Assembly (NCBI GenBank): GCA_958431225.1
Contig: OY288107.1
Location: forward strand, 2,259,501-2,323,500
DNA: 64,000 nt
Source of the DNA: an uncultured Alphaproteobacteria bacterium
GTDB taxonomy: Bacteria; Pseudomonadota; Alphaproteobacteria; Puniceispirillales; UBA1172
Reading direction: 5' to 3'
Part shown: one piece after another, positions 36,104 through 44,879 of the stretch
Layout of the letters: each line of letters begins with the position of its first letter
Numbering within the stretch: position 1 is the first letter of the stretch
Position numbers and translations under genes: made by a program
The notes under the pieces: generated by a model
Told to the model about the DNA's origin: nothing
The model's database searches: none
The model's input: only the letters and a program-made list of their open reading frames with translations

Positions 36104-36772
36104 TTACGCATTCCTCCCAATCACCGCCTGTTGAATCAGCGGGCGTCCCGCGCGCAGATTTTGCACATCTTCGTGCATATTTTCAATGGCGCGGGCAGCA
36201 ATGAGAATCGCCGCTATCGGTGCCGAGGTCAAAAACCACCATTGCATCGTATTATCCGTGCCGAGAACAATTTGAAAATTAGATGCCGACAACACCACCA
36301 ACCGCATAGTCGTGACCCACAGGATGAGCGCGAAACCGAACCACAACACGCAATCAAGACACAAGCAAAGAAACTGCATCTTGCGGGGCAGTTTTGTGCG
36401 GAATTCGGAAAAGCTCAAATGCGTGCGGACGCGGACGCTATACGCCGCCCCGAACCACGCCATAATCATAAAAAGCAGTGGCGGGATTGTCGTTGACCAC
36501 GGTTGCTGGTTGGAAAAAACAAAGCGGTCAATGACGCCCCAAAATATAATGAGCGCAATGCCTAGATAGCTGGTCACCATAATTGTGCGTTCAAAATAAC
36601 GTTCAATCGGCGGGGCTTTATGGTAAATCCACGCCAGCCCCGCACCAGCCAGCAATAAAACCACCACCCCAACTATCCAGGTTGCGTCCGATGCCAGCGC
36701 CGACCTAATCGCAAACACATCCCGGCTTGCGAAAGCCGCGAGCAAAGCGATTAGATCGGTGAAAATTGACAT
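36104..36772 (-). CDS. dctQ: TRAP transporter small membrane subunit
   Basis: A 222-residue membrane protein with an extra N-terminal helix before the four-helix DctQ core (VRVRTHLSFSEF is the usual periplasmic or loop motif). It joins DctM in the membrane. It starts 21 nt after dctP and abuts dctM. Identified by neighbourhood and the helix pattern. Confidence 0.85.
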   Translation of the reverse strand: MSIFTDLIALLAAFASRDVFAIRSALASDATWIVGVVVLLLAGAGLAWIYHKAPPIERYFERTIMVTSYLGIALIIFWGVIDRFVFSNQQPWSTTIPPLLFMIMAWFGAAYSVRVRTHLSFSEFRTKLPRKMQFLCLCLDCVLWFGFALILWVTTMRLVVLSASNFQIVLGTDNTMQWWFLTSAPIAAILIAARAIENMHEDVQNLRAGRPLIQQAVIGRNA

Positions 36773-36793
36773 CAGTTCCTCCGCTTGAAGAAC

Positions 36794-38023
36794 CTAGCCT
36801 TTCCACCACCGACGCGGTTCAACATTTTCAACAAGCGTATCCGCCGGGATTTCCCGTGCGATGCGATGAACCTCGGTATAGGTGTCAATACCGCCCGCCC
36901 AATTATTGATGCGCTCACGCCATTGCTCCCAAGGTTTCGGCACGTATTCCGGCGCGCACAACTCGGCGGCTTTCTGACGTTCGGCATCGGAAAGCGGCAC
37001 AAAACGCGTGTTATTCTTCACGAAAATCGTATTCGGAAGCTGCGGCACCGAATGCCCGACCGTATTGACGAGCGCGGCTTCATGCGCGCCTTGAATCAAG
37101 GCTTGCGTGAAATACGCCGATTCCATGACGGCATCCTGCAAATGCGGTGCCAGAGCATCAAAACTTTTGACATTCATCGCCGTATGCTCAAAGCCTGAGA
37201 AGAAGCGCAGGTCAATCACTTGGCTAACCACCGGCGACATATTGGCATAAGCCACCGCCGATGACCACGTTTCCGCACCATCAATCAAACCTTGTTTCAA
37301 GCCATCAAGGGTTTCTTCCCACGCAATCGGCGTCGGATTCAGATTGAGAAGATTCATGGCAATACGCCCAAGCTGGGTGCCAGTGACGCGGTTTTTCGTG
37401 CCGAATAATTGTTCAATGCGCGTGACATCGGGGCGGTCTTTCCATTTAAGCCCCATCATCAACCCACGCAACTGCGCCACCGAGAACAAGAAATGTAGCC
37501 CATGGATGCGCCGAAGCGGTTCGCGCAGAATCTGCTCACTAGATGGGTGATACAGAAAATGATACAGCGATGCACGTGTCGGGAATTGATACGCATAATC
37601 AAGCACGTTGTAATACGGCGCACCACCCGCCGAATTCTGGGTAGAGGCGGCGTAAATATCAACGATGCCTTGCTGTGTTTTTTCCACGCACGATAACTGA
37701 CCGCAAATCTGATTGTCGCCGATAAATTCAACGCGAATCTCGCCGTCCGTCCGTTCTTCAAGGTCGCGGGTAAATTCAAGGCACCCGGCGCGCTCAATGA
37801 GCAAATTGCGCTCATTAAAACCCGCCGCCCCGAATTTCAAGGTATGCTTAGGTTGGTGTTTGAACCGCTTATTATACGTAGAATTCGCGGCTTCTGCCAA
37901 GCGCGGCAGGGTAATGATGCCAGTCAAGGCAGACGCACCAAGAAGTGTTGATGTAAGCCCATATTGACCCGCAACCCGCATTAAATCTCGGCGGGATATT
38001 TTTTCACTGATAAAGTCTTTCAT
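36794..38023 (-). CDS. dctP: TRAP transporter solute-binding protein with Tat-type signal
   Basis: A 409-residue DctP-family protein. The N-terminus has SRRDLM before a hydrophobic run and AEA-ANS, which looks like a Tat signal, less usual for TRAP proteins. The family Arg for carboxylates is probably in the GTKNRVTG region; LDGLKQGLIDGAE and FSGFEHTAMN are typical. It is the first gene of the operon, with GGAGGAGA before the ATG and a good promoter at 38053-38082. The ligand would be the starting substrate of the operon. Confidence 0.88.
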   Translation of the reverse strand: MKDFISEKISRRDLMRVAGQYGLTSTLLGASALTGIITLPRLAEAANSTYNKRFKHQPKHTLKFGAAGFNERNLLIERAGCLEFTRDLEERTDGEIRVEFIGDNQICGQLSCVEKTQQGIVDIYAASTQNSAGGAPYYNVLDYAYQFPTRASLYHFLYHPSSEQILREPLRRIHGLHFLFSVAQLRGLMMGLKWKDRPDVTRIEQLFGTKNRVTGTQLGRIAMNLLNLNPTPIAWEETLDGLKQGLIDGAETWSSAVAYANMSPVVSQVIDLRFFSGFEHTAMNVKSFDALAPHLQDAVMESAYFTQALIQGAHEAALVNTVGHSVPQLPNTIFVKNNTRFVPLSDAERQKAAELCAPEYVPKPWEQWRERINNWAGGIDTYTEVHRIAREIPADTLVENVEPRRWWKG

Positions 38024-38052
38024 AGTCTCCTCCTAGTTTCTAGTTTCGCGTC

Positions 38053-38082
38053 AGCATAAGGAAGGTCTAGCGGGCTTGTCAA
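38053..38082 (-). promoter_or_regulatory. sigma70 promoter of the 16-kb operon
   Basis: On the minus strand a perfect TTGACA, 18 nt, then TATGCT, about 30 nt before dctP. The -35 lies in the palindrome GCTTGTCAAGC (38074-38084), a possible operator. The 71-bp gap to the beta-barrel gene contains nothing else seen. Confidence 0.6.
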
Positions 38083-38094
38083 GCACCTTTTATT

Positions 38095-39348
38095 TTAGAA
38101 TTGCATGGTCATGTATAAAGCCAGCGTGCTGTTTTCGGGGCGTAGTTTGAATTCGGCATTTTCACTGCCGAATTTATGTGAGAAGTGCAGGCCTGTGGTG
38201 ATGTTGTCGGTTAATGCTGTTTCTAGGCGGGCGCCGAGGCTTCCTGAATCGTCATCTAATCCGTATAAGAGCGTTGCCTCGCCGTTGACCTTGCCGTCCC
38301 AAAATAGATTGTCGTGAGCGAGGCGGAGGAATGTGTAGTTTTGTCTTAATGTATAATGATTTAGCACGCCATTTAGCTGACCTAATGCTTGCCCCTCAAT
38401 GGCGGATTGGGGCGGGGTTATGGTGTTTAATGCGGTTTTTATTTGCGCCCATTCTTCATCGGAATAACCGCCAGCATCGTGGGAAAACTCAATATTTAGC
38501 GACCAGCCATTTTCAAAAAAATGCCCCAATCCTAGCGTGGCGAAGGGGTGTAAATCTTTGGTTTCGCGTGGCAGGGGTAATAAATGCCCTTGCGGGCTTG
38601 TGCCGGAAATTGCCCGTTTTTCGCGCCCTCGGCGTAGGGTTGCGTCCATATAAAGCACCGATGCGTCGCCGAGCCCTTGGCTGAACGACAACGCCGCCCC
38701 TTCCCGTTCGCCGCCGATGAATGCGGCGGAATAATCCACTGCGCCATCCGCCAAAAAACCTGCATAGCGTAGCATGGCAATATCTTCATCTAGGTTAAGG
38801 CGCGGGTTGTCATGTTCAGCAATATAAATGAGACTAAGCGTGCCGCCGAAATCATCCAAAATATCAACGCCCGCCAAATCCGCCCCTAGATTTAATGACC
38901 GTGCCAATGTTGCCGAATAAATGTCGTTTTCTGCCAATGGGTCGCGCAAAATATCCGCAGGGTTGAGTCCGTATGATTGACCATAAACCAAAATCCGCCG
39001 CCCCACATAGGCAAAGACACTATCGCCTAATTGTGCTTCAATATACGCTTCGTCTATAGAATTTTCGCTTTCTTGGTCTTCGGATTCTGCACGGAATTGC
39101 GAATAAAAACTCAGATTTTGATATTGCAATTTCCCGCGCACCAAAGCAAAGCCCTCGGCGGCGGTGTCATAATAATCTGCCGATTCTGGATTTGGCACTA
39201 GTGGCGTTGCGCTAATGTCGCTATATTGTCCCGATGCGCCTAGCTGTCCGCTAACTTCAAAATTGATAGTTTCAGCCCATGCGGGAGAGGCTAACATCAA
39301 AACCCATAGTGTCTGCGGCACAAGATATTTTGATGCGTTCCACAACAT
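38095..39348 (-). CDS. predicted outer-membrane beta-barrel protein
   Basis: A 417-residue protein with a Sec signal ending at AWA-ETI, alternating polar/aromatic strands and a C-terminal Phe (TMQF), as in Gram-negative barrels. FAYVGRRILVYGQSYGLNPAD resembles the motif seen in large substrate-exit barrels linked to MMPL exporters (DUF1302-like), but I cannot name the family. It ends a six-gene operon with an ABC exporter-type permease, ATPase and LolA-fold protein, so it may be the outer-membrane member of an export or lipid-transfer route. Confidence 0.65.
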   Translation of the reverse strand: MLWNASKYLVPQTLWVLMLASPAWAETINFEVSGQLGASGQYSDISATPLVPNPESADYYDTAAEGFALVRGKLQYQNLSFYSQFRAESEDQESENSIDEAYIEAQLGDSVFAYVGRRILVYGQSYGLNPADILRDPLAENDIYSATLARSLNLGADLAGVDILDDFGGTLSLIYIAEHDNPRLNLDEDIAMLRYAGFLADGAVDYSAAFIGGEREGAALSFSQGLGDASVLYMDATLRRGREKRAISGTSPQGHLLPLPRETKDLHPFATLGLGHFFENGWSLNIEFSHDAGGYSDEEWAQIKTALNTITPPQSAIEGQALGQLNGVLNHYTLRQNYTFLRLAHDNLFWDGKVNGEATLLYGLDDDSGSLGARLETALTDNITTGLHFSHKFGSENAEFKLRPENSTLALYMTMQF

Positions 39349-39357
39349 GAAACACCA

Positions 39358-40080
39358 TCAAAACCGACTGAGATTGCCCGGCTGATACCATGAGGCGGGG
39401 GTTTCGGTTCTCTCAAAATTATCATAAATCATCGTGGTGACGGCATCGTTTTCTAGGTGGTCAATGACGCGCAATTTGGTTGGGCGCATTTCGCCTAATA
39501 TGTCTTGGTAATCTTCAAAATAGGTGGTTTTTAACTTGCGCCCGCTAGTGGTAAAAAACACCGCCTGTTGCGGTGCGCCCGTTAAATCTACCAGCAAATC
39601 CACACCCCCATACGCCGCAGAGGAGCCTTTGGGGATGAGTTTCAATGTGATATTATCGCCGTCCTCGCTGAGCGAATCCACTTTATAATCAAGCGAATAG
39701 ACAATGCGCGCTACATCAGCACTAGAAACACCGCCCAAGACACGTTGTTGCGGCGAAATACGCAAAGCACGGCGCGAGCCCGGCACATAGACCCACATAT
39801 TGCGGTCAACAAATAAAATGGAACGCCCGGCAACTTTCGCCGGTTTGGTATAACGCACTAGCCCCTTGGTGCGCTCGCGGATGGACACTTCCATTTCTTG
39901 ATTTGTATCGCCTTCTATTTCAACCTTTAGTGTAAATGTGAAACTAGCCGCCGGGGCGCGAATGGCATCCACCCTTTGCAGAAGCGCATCGCCATCCACC
40001 GCAAAAGCCGCGCCCGAAATTGCCCCAGCGACCGCAACAACAAAAAACATCACAACATATTTAACTATTAATTTCATCAT
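39358..40080 (-). CDS. LolA-fold outer-membrane lipoprotein-sorting protein (COG2834-like)
   Basis: A 240-residue secreted protein with a signal peptide (cleavage near AFA-VDG). The sequence shows the LolA/LolB half-barrel pattern: MEVSIRERTKGLVRYTKP, MWVYVPGSRRALRIS and LRVIDHLENDAVTTMIYDN. Such proteins carry a lipid or acylated ligand across the periplasm. ATG 40080 overlaps the permease stop (ATGATGA), so it is made with the ABC permease. It would receive cargo from the permease and pass it to the barrel encoded next. The role is inferred. Confidence 0.75.
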   Translation of the reverse strand: MMKLIVKYVVMFFVVAVAGAISGAAFAVDGDALLQRVDAIRAPAASFTFTLKVEIEGDTNQEMEVSIRERTKGLVRYTKPAKVAGRSILFVDRNMWVYVPGSRRALRISPQQRVLGGVSSADVARIVYSLDYKVDSLSEDGDNITLKLIPKGSSAAYGGVDLLVDLTGAPQQAVFFTTSGRKLKTTYFEDYQDILGEMRPTKLRVIDHLENDAVTTMIYDNFERTETPASWYQPGNLSRF

Positions 40081-41300
40081 TGTTTTTGCAGTGCCTCTAC
40101 GATATTGGCGCGCGATGCCACCCATGCCGGATAGATGGATGATATCAAAGTGCTGATGCCCGCAACGGCAAAACCTATCACCAAAACATTGGGGGTGAGT
40201 TTCAGATACGCCTGATAACCTTGCGACATTGAGGGCGGTGGCGGCATGGAAATCCCCCCCGCCACATCAATGCCCGTGGCAATCAGCCACGACAATAACA
40301 CCCCTAAACTGCTACCAATCAATCCGATAATTATGCCCTCAAATAAAAACATCCGCATAGTGATACCGCGCGTGGCACCGATGGCACGTAGCGCCGCGCT
40401 TTCGCCAGTGCGTTCAAACACCGCCATGGTCATAGTATTCGCCACCGAGAACATCACGACTATCGCTATAATTCCCGCAAATATCCTAAACAATCCGTTA
40501 TAGAGCGACACCACCGCATCGTAAAAATCCGCTAGATCGTCCCATTGCCGAATCTCATACGCTTCGGGGAGTGCGGCAATTGCCGCCTCAATCTGCGGGC
40601 GAATTAGTGGTAAATCCGCCGTGTCATTAAGCATCACGACCACGCGTTCCACGGCGGTGGTGTCCATGGCGCGCTGCACTAAATCTGATGGCACTTTGGC
40701 GAAAACGCTGTCATATTCTGTGGAGCCAGTGCGGACAATACCGATGACTTGGAAATCCACGGCGTTGATGATATTGTCCCTTGAGGTCGTCAGCACCGTC
40801 ACCCAATCGCCGATTTCTGCGCCAAGCCCTTGCGCCAACTCCACACCAAGCACGCCAGTTTCGGTGTCGCCGGGCAGGAGATTGCGTCCCTTAACGACAA
40901 TTTCAAAATCAGCAAAATCCACCTCACGCACCGGGTCAACGCCAATCACCGACATATTGACCGAACTCTGCCCGGTGCTGCCGATGCCCGAAAAACTTAC
41001 CCTGTGGGTGACGGTGGAAACCCCCGCTATATTTTCAACGACTTCTTCCAGCCTATCCACATCGTGAATCATCACCGACCACGGGTCTGCGACATGGTTT
41101 TCCGCATAGCCGTCAGCGTAAATTTGCAGATGCCCTAACTGCGTGCGGATGGTGGTTTCGCGCAAACCTTCAAATGTAAAATTGATAAATGCACCAAAAC
41201 ATGCCAGCGCCGCACAGCCGACCGCCACCGACAGAATGGTAATCGCCGACCGCCGATAATTGCGAAAGATATTCAATGCCGCGATATAGAATAAATCCAT
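40077..41300 (-). CDS. MacB/LolCE-type ABC transporter permease
   Basis: A 407-residue protein with one N-terminal membrane helix (residues 15-40), a periplasmic domain of about 200 residues and three C-terminal helices with FERTGESAALRAIGATRG, the FtsX coupling region. These transporters move lipoproteins or extrude peptides rather than import. It shares one base with the LolD-like ATPase start and overlaps the LolA-like gene. LolCE itself is usually elsewhere, so this is an accessory system. Confidence 0.88.
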   Translation of the reverse strand: MDLFYIAALNIFRNYRRSAITILSVAVGCAALACFGAFINFTFEGLRETTIRTQLGHLQIYADGYAENHVADPWSVMIHDVDRLEEVVENIAGVSTVTHRVSFSGIGSTGQSSVNMSVIGVDPVREVDFADFEIVVKGRNLLPGDTETGVLGVELAQGLGAEIGDWVTVLTTSRDNIINAVDFQVIGIVRTGSTEYDSVFAKVPSDLVQRAMDTTAVERVVVMLNDTADLPLIRPQIEAAIAALPEAYEIRQWDDLADFYDAVVSLYNGLFRIFAGIIAIVVMFSVANTMTMAVFERTGESAALRAIGATRGITMRMFLFEGIIIGLIGSSLGVLLSWLIATGIDVAGGISMPPPPSMSQGYQAYLKLTPNVLVIGFAVAGISTLISSIYPAWVASRANIVEALQKQ

Positions 41301-42007
41301 TATGATGCCCCCTTTGCCTCTGCTTTTGTGGTGGCTTCGGTGGTGAGTTTGCCATCGGCGAGGGTGATGAGTTGCTTGGCGTATTCCACCACCAAATTAT
41401 CATGCGTCGCACAGAGGAAAGTGACTTGATGATGCTCATTCAATTTTTTCATCACGTCCAAAATTTTGCGCGCGGTTTTGCGGTCAAGGTTGGCGGTGGG
41501 TTCATCAGCAAGGATAATGGACGGCTCACAGACCAAAGCACGCGCAATGGCGACGCGTTGGCGTTCGCCCCCTGATAAATGTTTGGGCAGTTTATTGACG
41601 TGGTTTGCCAACCCCACAAGCCCCAGTTTTTCTTTAGCAATGCGCATACGTTCGCGGCGTTTTACGCCCTTAAAATAAAGCGGCCAAGCGACATTTTCCG
41701 CCGCCGTCAGCACCGGCAGTAAATGGAAATTCTGAAAAATAAAGCCGATATTTTTATTGCGAAACTGCGCCAATTTATTCTCGGTGAGGGTGCTAACATC
41801 CACCCCCTCAATCATCACCGAGCCATCATCAGGCGCATCTAACGTGCCGATGATATTCAGGAGCGTGGATTTACCGCTACCTGAAGGCCCGCAGACTACG
41901 GAAAAATTGCCGTCTGAAATTTGCAAATCAACCTTGTCCAGCACCTTTTGTTTGGTGGTGCCAGTGGTATAGGTGCGACAAACCGCTTGGAGTGAAATTT
42001 GCCCCAT
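41300..42007 (-). CDS. LolD/MacB-type ABC ATPase
   Basis: A 235-residue ATPase: Walker A GPSGSGKST, Q-loop IFQNFHLLP, signature LSGGERQR and Walker B IILADEPTANLD, the last two typical of the LolD/MacB/FtsE group. The C-terminal end is rich in Lys, Thr and Ala. It abuts the permease gene. The pair would power a periplasmic mechanotransmission step rather than direct import. Confidence 0.92.
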   Translation of the reverse strand: MGQISLQAVCRTYTTGTTKQKVLDKVDLQISDGNFSVVCGPSGSGKSTLLNIIGTLDAPDDGSVMIEGVDVSTLTENKLAQFRNKNIGFIFQNFHLLPVLTAAENVAWPLYFKGVKRRERMRIAKEKLGLVGLANHVNKLPKHLSGGERQRVAIARALVCEPSIILADEPTANLDRKTARKILDVMKKLNEHHQVTFLCATHDNLVVEYAKQLITLADGKLTTEATTKAEAKGAS

Positions 42008-42013
42008 GATGTT

Positions 42014-42592
42014 TTACGATCCTTTGAGGAGGTTGCGCGCATGGGCGGCTTTGCTTTTCCAATCGCCTTTATCGGGGGCAATGTCGTCTAATATCTCATA
42101 AATGCCGACCATCGCCGGCGCCATGCCTGATCTTTGGGCGGGGCTTTGGGTGGCGGAAAACATTTTATCTAGCACCAAGCCGTCCTCTATGGCGGTGGCT
42201 TGGCGCCCGAATAATTCAGGTAGATTATTGGCGACATTGGCGCGGATGACGCGGATGGCGAAATCATTAGGCGCAAGAGTCACGGCTTGGTCTAAAAACC
42301 GCAAACCGCGATTGGTGTAGCGCACCTTATCCGCCACCTCTTTGCTATCGCGCGCGCTGATGGCATAGCTGGAACCGAGATAGGCGATGGCTTTGGCGTT
42401 TTGAGGCTCGGCTTTAATGATTTGCTTAAATAATGTGATGGCTTCGGCGGTTGCCTTGGTGTCGCCGTCGCGTCCGTCATCGTGGAGTGCGATGGCGTCT
42501 TCTAGTAACGGGTTCTCGGCAAGTGCCGCGCCCGCGCCCGCGCCCATCAATAAAATCGCCAACAAAGCATAGAATATTTTTTTCATAGCCAT
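42014..42592 (-). CDS. secreted TPR-like protein (paralog of the next gene)
   Basis: A 192-residue protein with a signal peptide ending in ALA-ENP and helical repeats. The motif YLGSSYAISARDS and later FAIRVIRANVANNLPELF recur in the 42607-43305 protein. AGGAGG sits 6 nt before ATG 42592. It is followed by the ATPase gene after 6 nt. It could be a periplasmic scaffold for the transport system; the family is not known to me. Confidence 0.7.
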   Translation of the reverse strand: MAMKKIFYALLAILLMGAGAGAALAENPLLEDAIALHDDGRDGDTKATAEAITLFKQIIKAEPQNAKAIAYLGSSYAISARDSKEVADKVRYTNRGLRFLDQAVTLAPNDFAIRVIRANVANNLPELFGRQATAIEDGLVLDKMFSATQSPAQRSGMAPAMVGIYEILDDIAPDKGDWKSKAAHARNLLKGS

Positions 42593-42606
42593 GATGCCCC
42601 TCCTCA

Positions 42607-43305
42607 TTATAGGCGTTGCCGCTTCGCTTTATAGGTTGCCGCACGGGCATCCTCGCCTTGTTCTATCAGCGTTTCAATGTAGCTGTCGTAAAACTCCCGC
42701 AACCATTCGTCTGAGGTCAGCACATCCGCATGCGCCGCATTGGCGTTAGGGTTTTGCTCCCATTCTGCCAGCAATGCAAAATCGGCTAGGGCGGTTTCGT
42801 GGCTGACAAAAATGCCCGGCATATTGATGACGGTCGCCGCACGAATTAGGCGCGTGATGGGGTTTTGCGGGTCTTGTTCCACGGCTTGATTGAGCAATGC
42901 TTCGGCGCGGAACACGTAATACATGCGCACGAAACCCGGGCCCGGAATCACTTGCCATAACCCGCGCAAGGGGAAATCGCGCGCCCTTAGCCCATAAGCC
43001 GAGCCTAGATACGCCGTGGCTAGTGCGAATTGCGGGTTTTGGCTGCGGGCTTCACTGAGAAAATCAGTGGCACGTCTTGACCATTGCGCCTCGCCGGTGA
43101 GTTGCGCGATATCATACGCGGCTTTGCCGGCGGTATAGGGGTCGCCATTGGCATTGCCTTCTTCCGCCCATAGCGTCTGTGCGGTTTCAAGTTGCGTTAC
43201 ATGAACGTTATTGGAAGGGTCATAATTACTAACAGGACTGCAAGCGGTGACAAAACTAAATACTATCACCGCCGCACATAGATTGAATAAAGCGCTTGTT
43301 TTCAT
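42607..43305 (-). CDS. TPR-like lipoprotein, first gene of the envelope cassette
   Basis: A 232-residue predicted lipoprotein; the signal ends with the lipobox VTAC. Helical repeats hold YLGSAYGLRARDF and PITRLIRAATVINMPGIF, matching the neighbouring protein, so the two arose by duplication. ATG 43305 has a G-rich stretch upstream. A promoter is seen at 43352-43381. Role unknown. Confidence 0.7.
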   Translation of the reverse strand: MKTSALFNLCAAVIVFSFVTACSPVSNYDPSNNVHVTQLETAQTLWAEEGNANGDPYTAGKAAYDIAQLTGEAQWSRRATDFLSEARSQNPQFALATAYLGSAYGLRARDFPLRGLWQVIPGPGFVRMYYVFRAEALLNQAVEQDPQNPITRLIRAATVINMPGIFVSHETALADFALLAEWEQNPNANAAHADVLTSDEWLREFYDSYIETLIEQGEDARAATYKAKRQRL

Positions 43306-43351
43306 TAGTAAAATCCCCCCCATTGCCATGGAAAATAATTGTCAATGCGCC

Positions 43352-43381
43352 ACCATAGCACAAAATAAATTTGTTTTGCAA
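43352..43381 (-). promoter_or_regulatory. sigma70-type promoter of the envelope cassette
   Basis: On the minus strand TTGCAA, 18 nt, TATGGT, about 47 nt before the ATG at 43305. It lies back to back with the amtB promoter in a 157-bp divergent gap. Confidence 0.45.
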
Positions 43382-43398
43382 AAAAAAAATAAAATCCT

Positions 43399-43427
43399 TT
43401 GAAATTTTCGCAATTTTCCGCTAAACT
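43399..43427 (+). promoter_or_regulatory. sigma70-type promoter of amtB
   Basis: TTGAAA, 17 nt, TAAACT, 35 nt before the ATG of amtB. No sigma54-type TGGCAC-N5-TTGC was found upstream, unlike many ammonium transporter genes. Confidence 0.55.
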
Positions 43428-43462
43428 GCGCGCATCTTTCACATAACAAGTAGGAGGAAAAA

Positions 43463-44848
43463 ATGGAAGAAGAACTTAGGCTGCTAGCGGAGCGTCTCGC
43501 CGAGCTAGAAGCAAGTGCAGGGCTGACAAACACAATGTTTGCTGAAGCCTATTATTACATCACTATCCCGCTTATGATATTGATTCATGTGGGCTTTCTT
43601 GCCTATGAAATGGGCGCGACCCGTATGAAGAATGTGTTGTCATCGGGGATCAAAAACTTACTTGCCTTTGCTACGGCACTGCCAGCGTTTTATTTCTTTG
43701 GTTGGTGGGTCTATTGGGCTTTCCCCACGGGGTTCAGCCTAAGCGCAGGACCTAACGAAATTTCGGGTCTTGCCTATGCCAATAGCATCGCCCTCGGATG
43801 GGGTGAGTCGGCGCAGTATATGGGCCCAAATATCGCCGATAATGTATCGGGGGTTGTTTGGGGCGCGTTTGCTATGTTCGCCGCAACCACCGCATCTATC
43901 ATGTCGGGCTCAGTGATTGAGCGCATCCAAACCGTTGGTTTCACCATTTTGGCGATTATACTCGGGTCATTTTCTTGGGTGTTGGCCGCCGCTTGGGGTT
44001 GGCATGCGGATGGCTGGTTAGTGCAATCTTGGGGCGTTCATGATTTTGGCGCCGCTGGACTCGTCCATGCCGTTGCCGCGTTTTTTGCCCTTGGGGTGCT
44101 TATCAATCTGGGCCCACGCATCGGTAAGTTTAATGCTGATGGCACCGCCAATGTTCTCACCGGGCATAGCATTCCCTTCACGGTGATCGGCTTGATGCTG
44201 ATTATTGCTGGCTTTTGGGGATTCTTGATGGCTTGTGTTGTCGTTGGCGGCGAAGCATGGTCGTGGAGCGCAAACTTTACTACCATCTATGGCACGCCTA
44301 CGACCCTATCGGCTTTGGCGTTTAATATCTTGATGTCCACTGCTGGTGGTATTATCGGGGCTTGGGTAGTTACCCGTGATCCGTTCTGGATGATGTCTGG
44401 GGCGCTTGCAGGAATTATCTCATGTGCATCAGGGCTTGATGTCTATTTCCCTGCCACCGCCTTCGTTGTTGCGCTGGTTGCGGGTATGATATTGAAACCT
44501 GCCGCCACTTGGCTGGAACGCCGAGGCATTGATGACGCTGTTGGTGCGGTGACCGTTCACGGAACCATCGGCATTTATGGGATGCTGGCGTTGGGAATTA
44601 TTGCTTCGGGCTATCCTGCGCTTACTGGTGCTGGCGTTGCCACGGTCAGTTTTGTCGGGCAATTAGTCGGCTCAATTGTGTTCGTGCTGATTGGGTTGGT
44701 GACGGGTTATGTTAGTTCGCTCGTCCTGAAATGGCTCGGTATGCTACGTGTGCCAGAAGCCGCCGAAAAAGCAGGACTTGACCCGGTCAAAGTGCCGACC
44801 CAAGCCTATCCCGAGGGCATTCCTAAATCTGCCCCCGCATCTAACTAA
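43463..44848 (+). CDS. amtB: ammonium transporter
   Basis: A 461-residue Amt protein with about 11 membrane helices. The two pore His lie in FGAAGLVHAVAAF and VTVHGTIGIYG, and the helix motif FWGFLMACVV is typical. The N-terminus carries an acidic predicted helix of about 25 residues (EEELRLLAERLAELEA) before the first membrane segment, and a C-terminal cytoplasmic tail is present. TAGGAGG precedes the ATG. No glnK is beside it; a small membrane protein gene is. It would import or recapture ammonium liberated by the methylamine operon on the other strand. Confidence 0.93.
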   Translation: MEEELRLLAERLAELEASAGLTNTMFAEAYYYITIPLMILIHVGFLAYEMGATRMKNVLSSGIKNLLAFATALPAFYFFGWWVYWAFPTGFSLSAGPNEISGLAYANSIALGWGESAQYMGPNIADNVSGVVWGAFAMFAATTASIMSGSVIERIQTVGFTILAIILGSFSWVLAAAWGWHADGWLVQSWGVHDFGAAGLVHAVAAFFALGVLINLGPRIGKFNADGTANVLTGHSIPFTVIGLMLIIAGFWGFLMACVVVGGEAWSWSANFTTIYGTPTTLSALAFNILMSTAGGIIGAWVVTRDPFWMMSGALAGIISCASGLDVYFPATAFVVALVAGMILKPAATWLERRGIDDAVGAVTVHGTIGIYGMLALGIIASGYPALTGAGVATVSFVGQLVGSIVFVLIGLVTGYVSSLVLKWLGMLRVPEAAEKAGLDPVKVPTQAYPEGIPKSAPASN

Positions 44849-44879
44849 ACGCATCTAACTAAACGAAAGGAGCATTGTT

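Noticed and set aside
43330..43462. Sigma54 promoter for amtB
   Set aside because: No TGGCAC-N5-TTGC element; a sigma70-like pair with 17-nt spacing is present.
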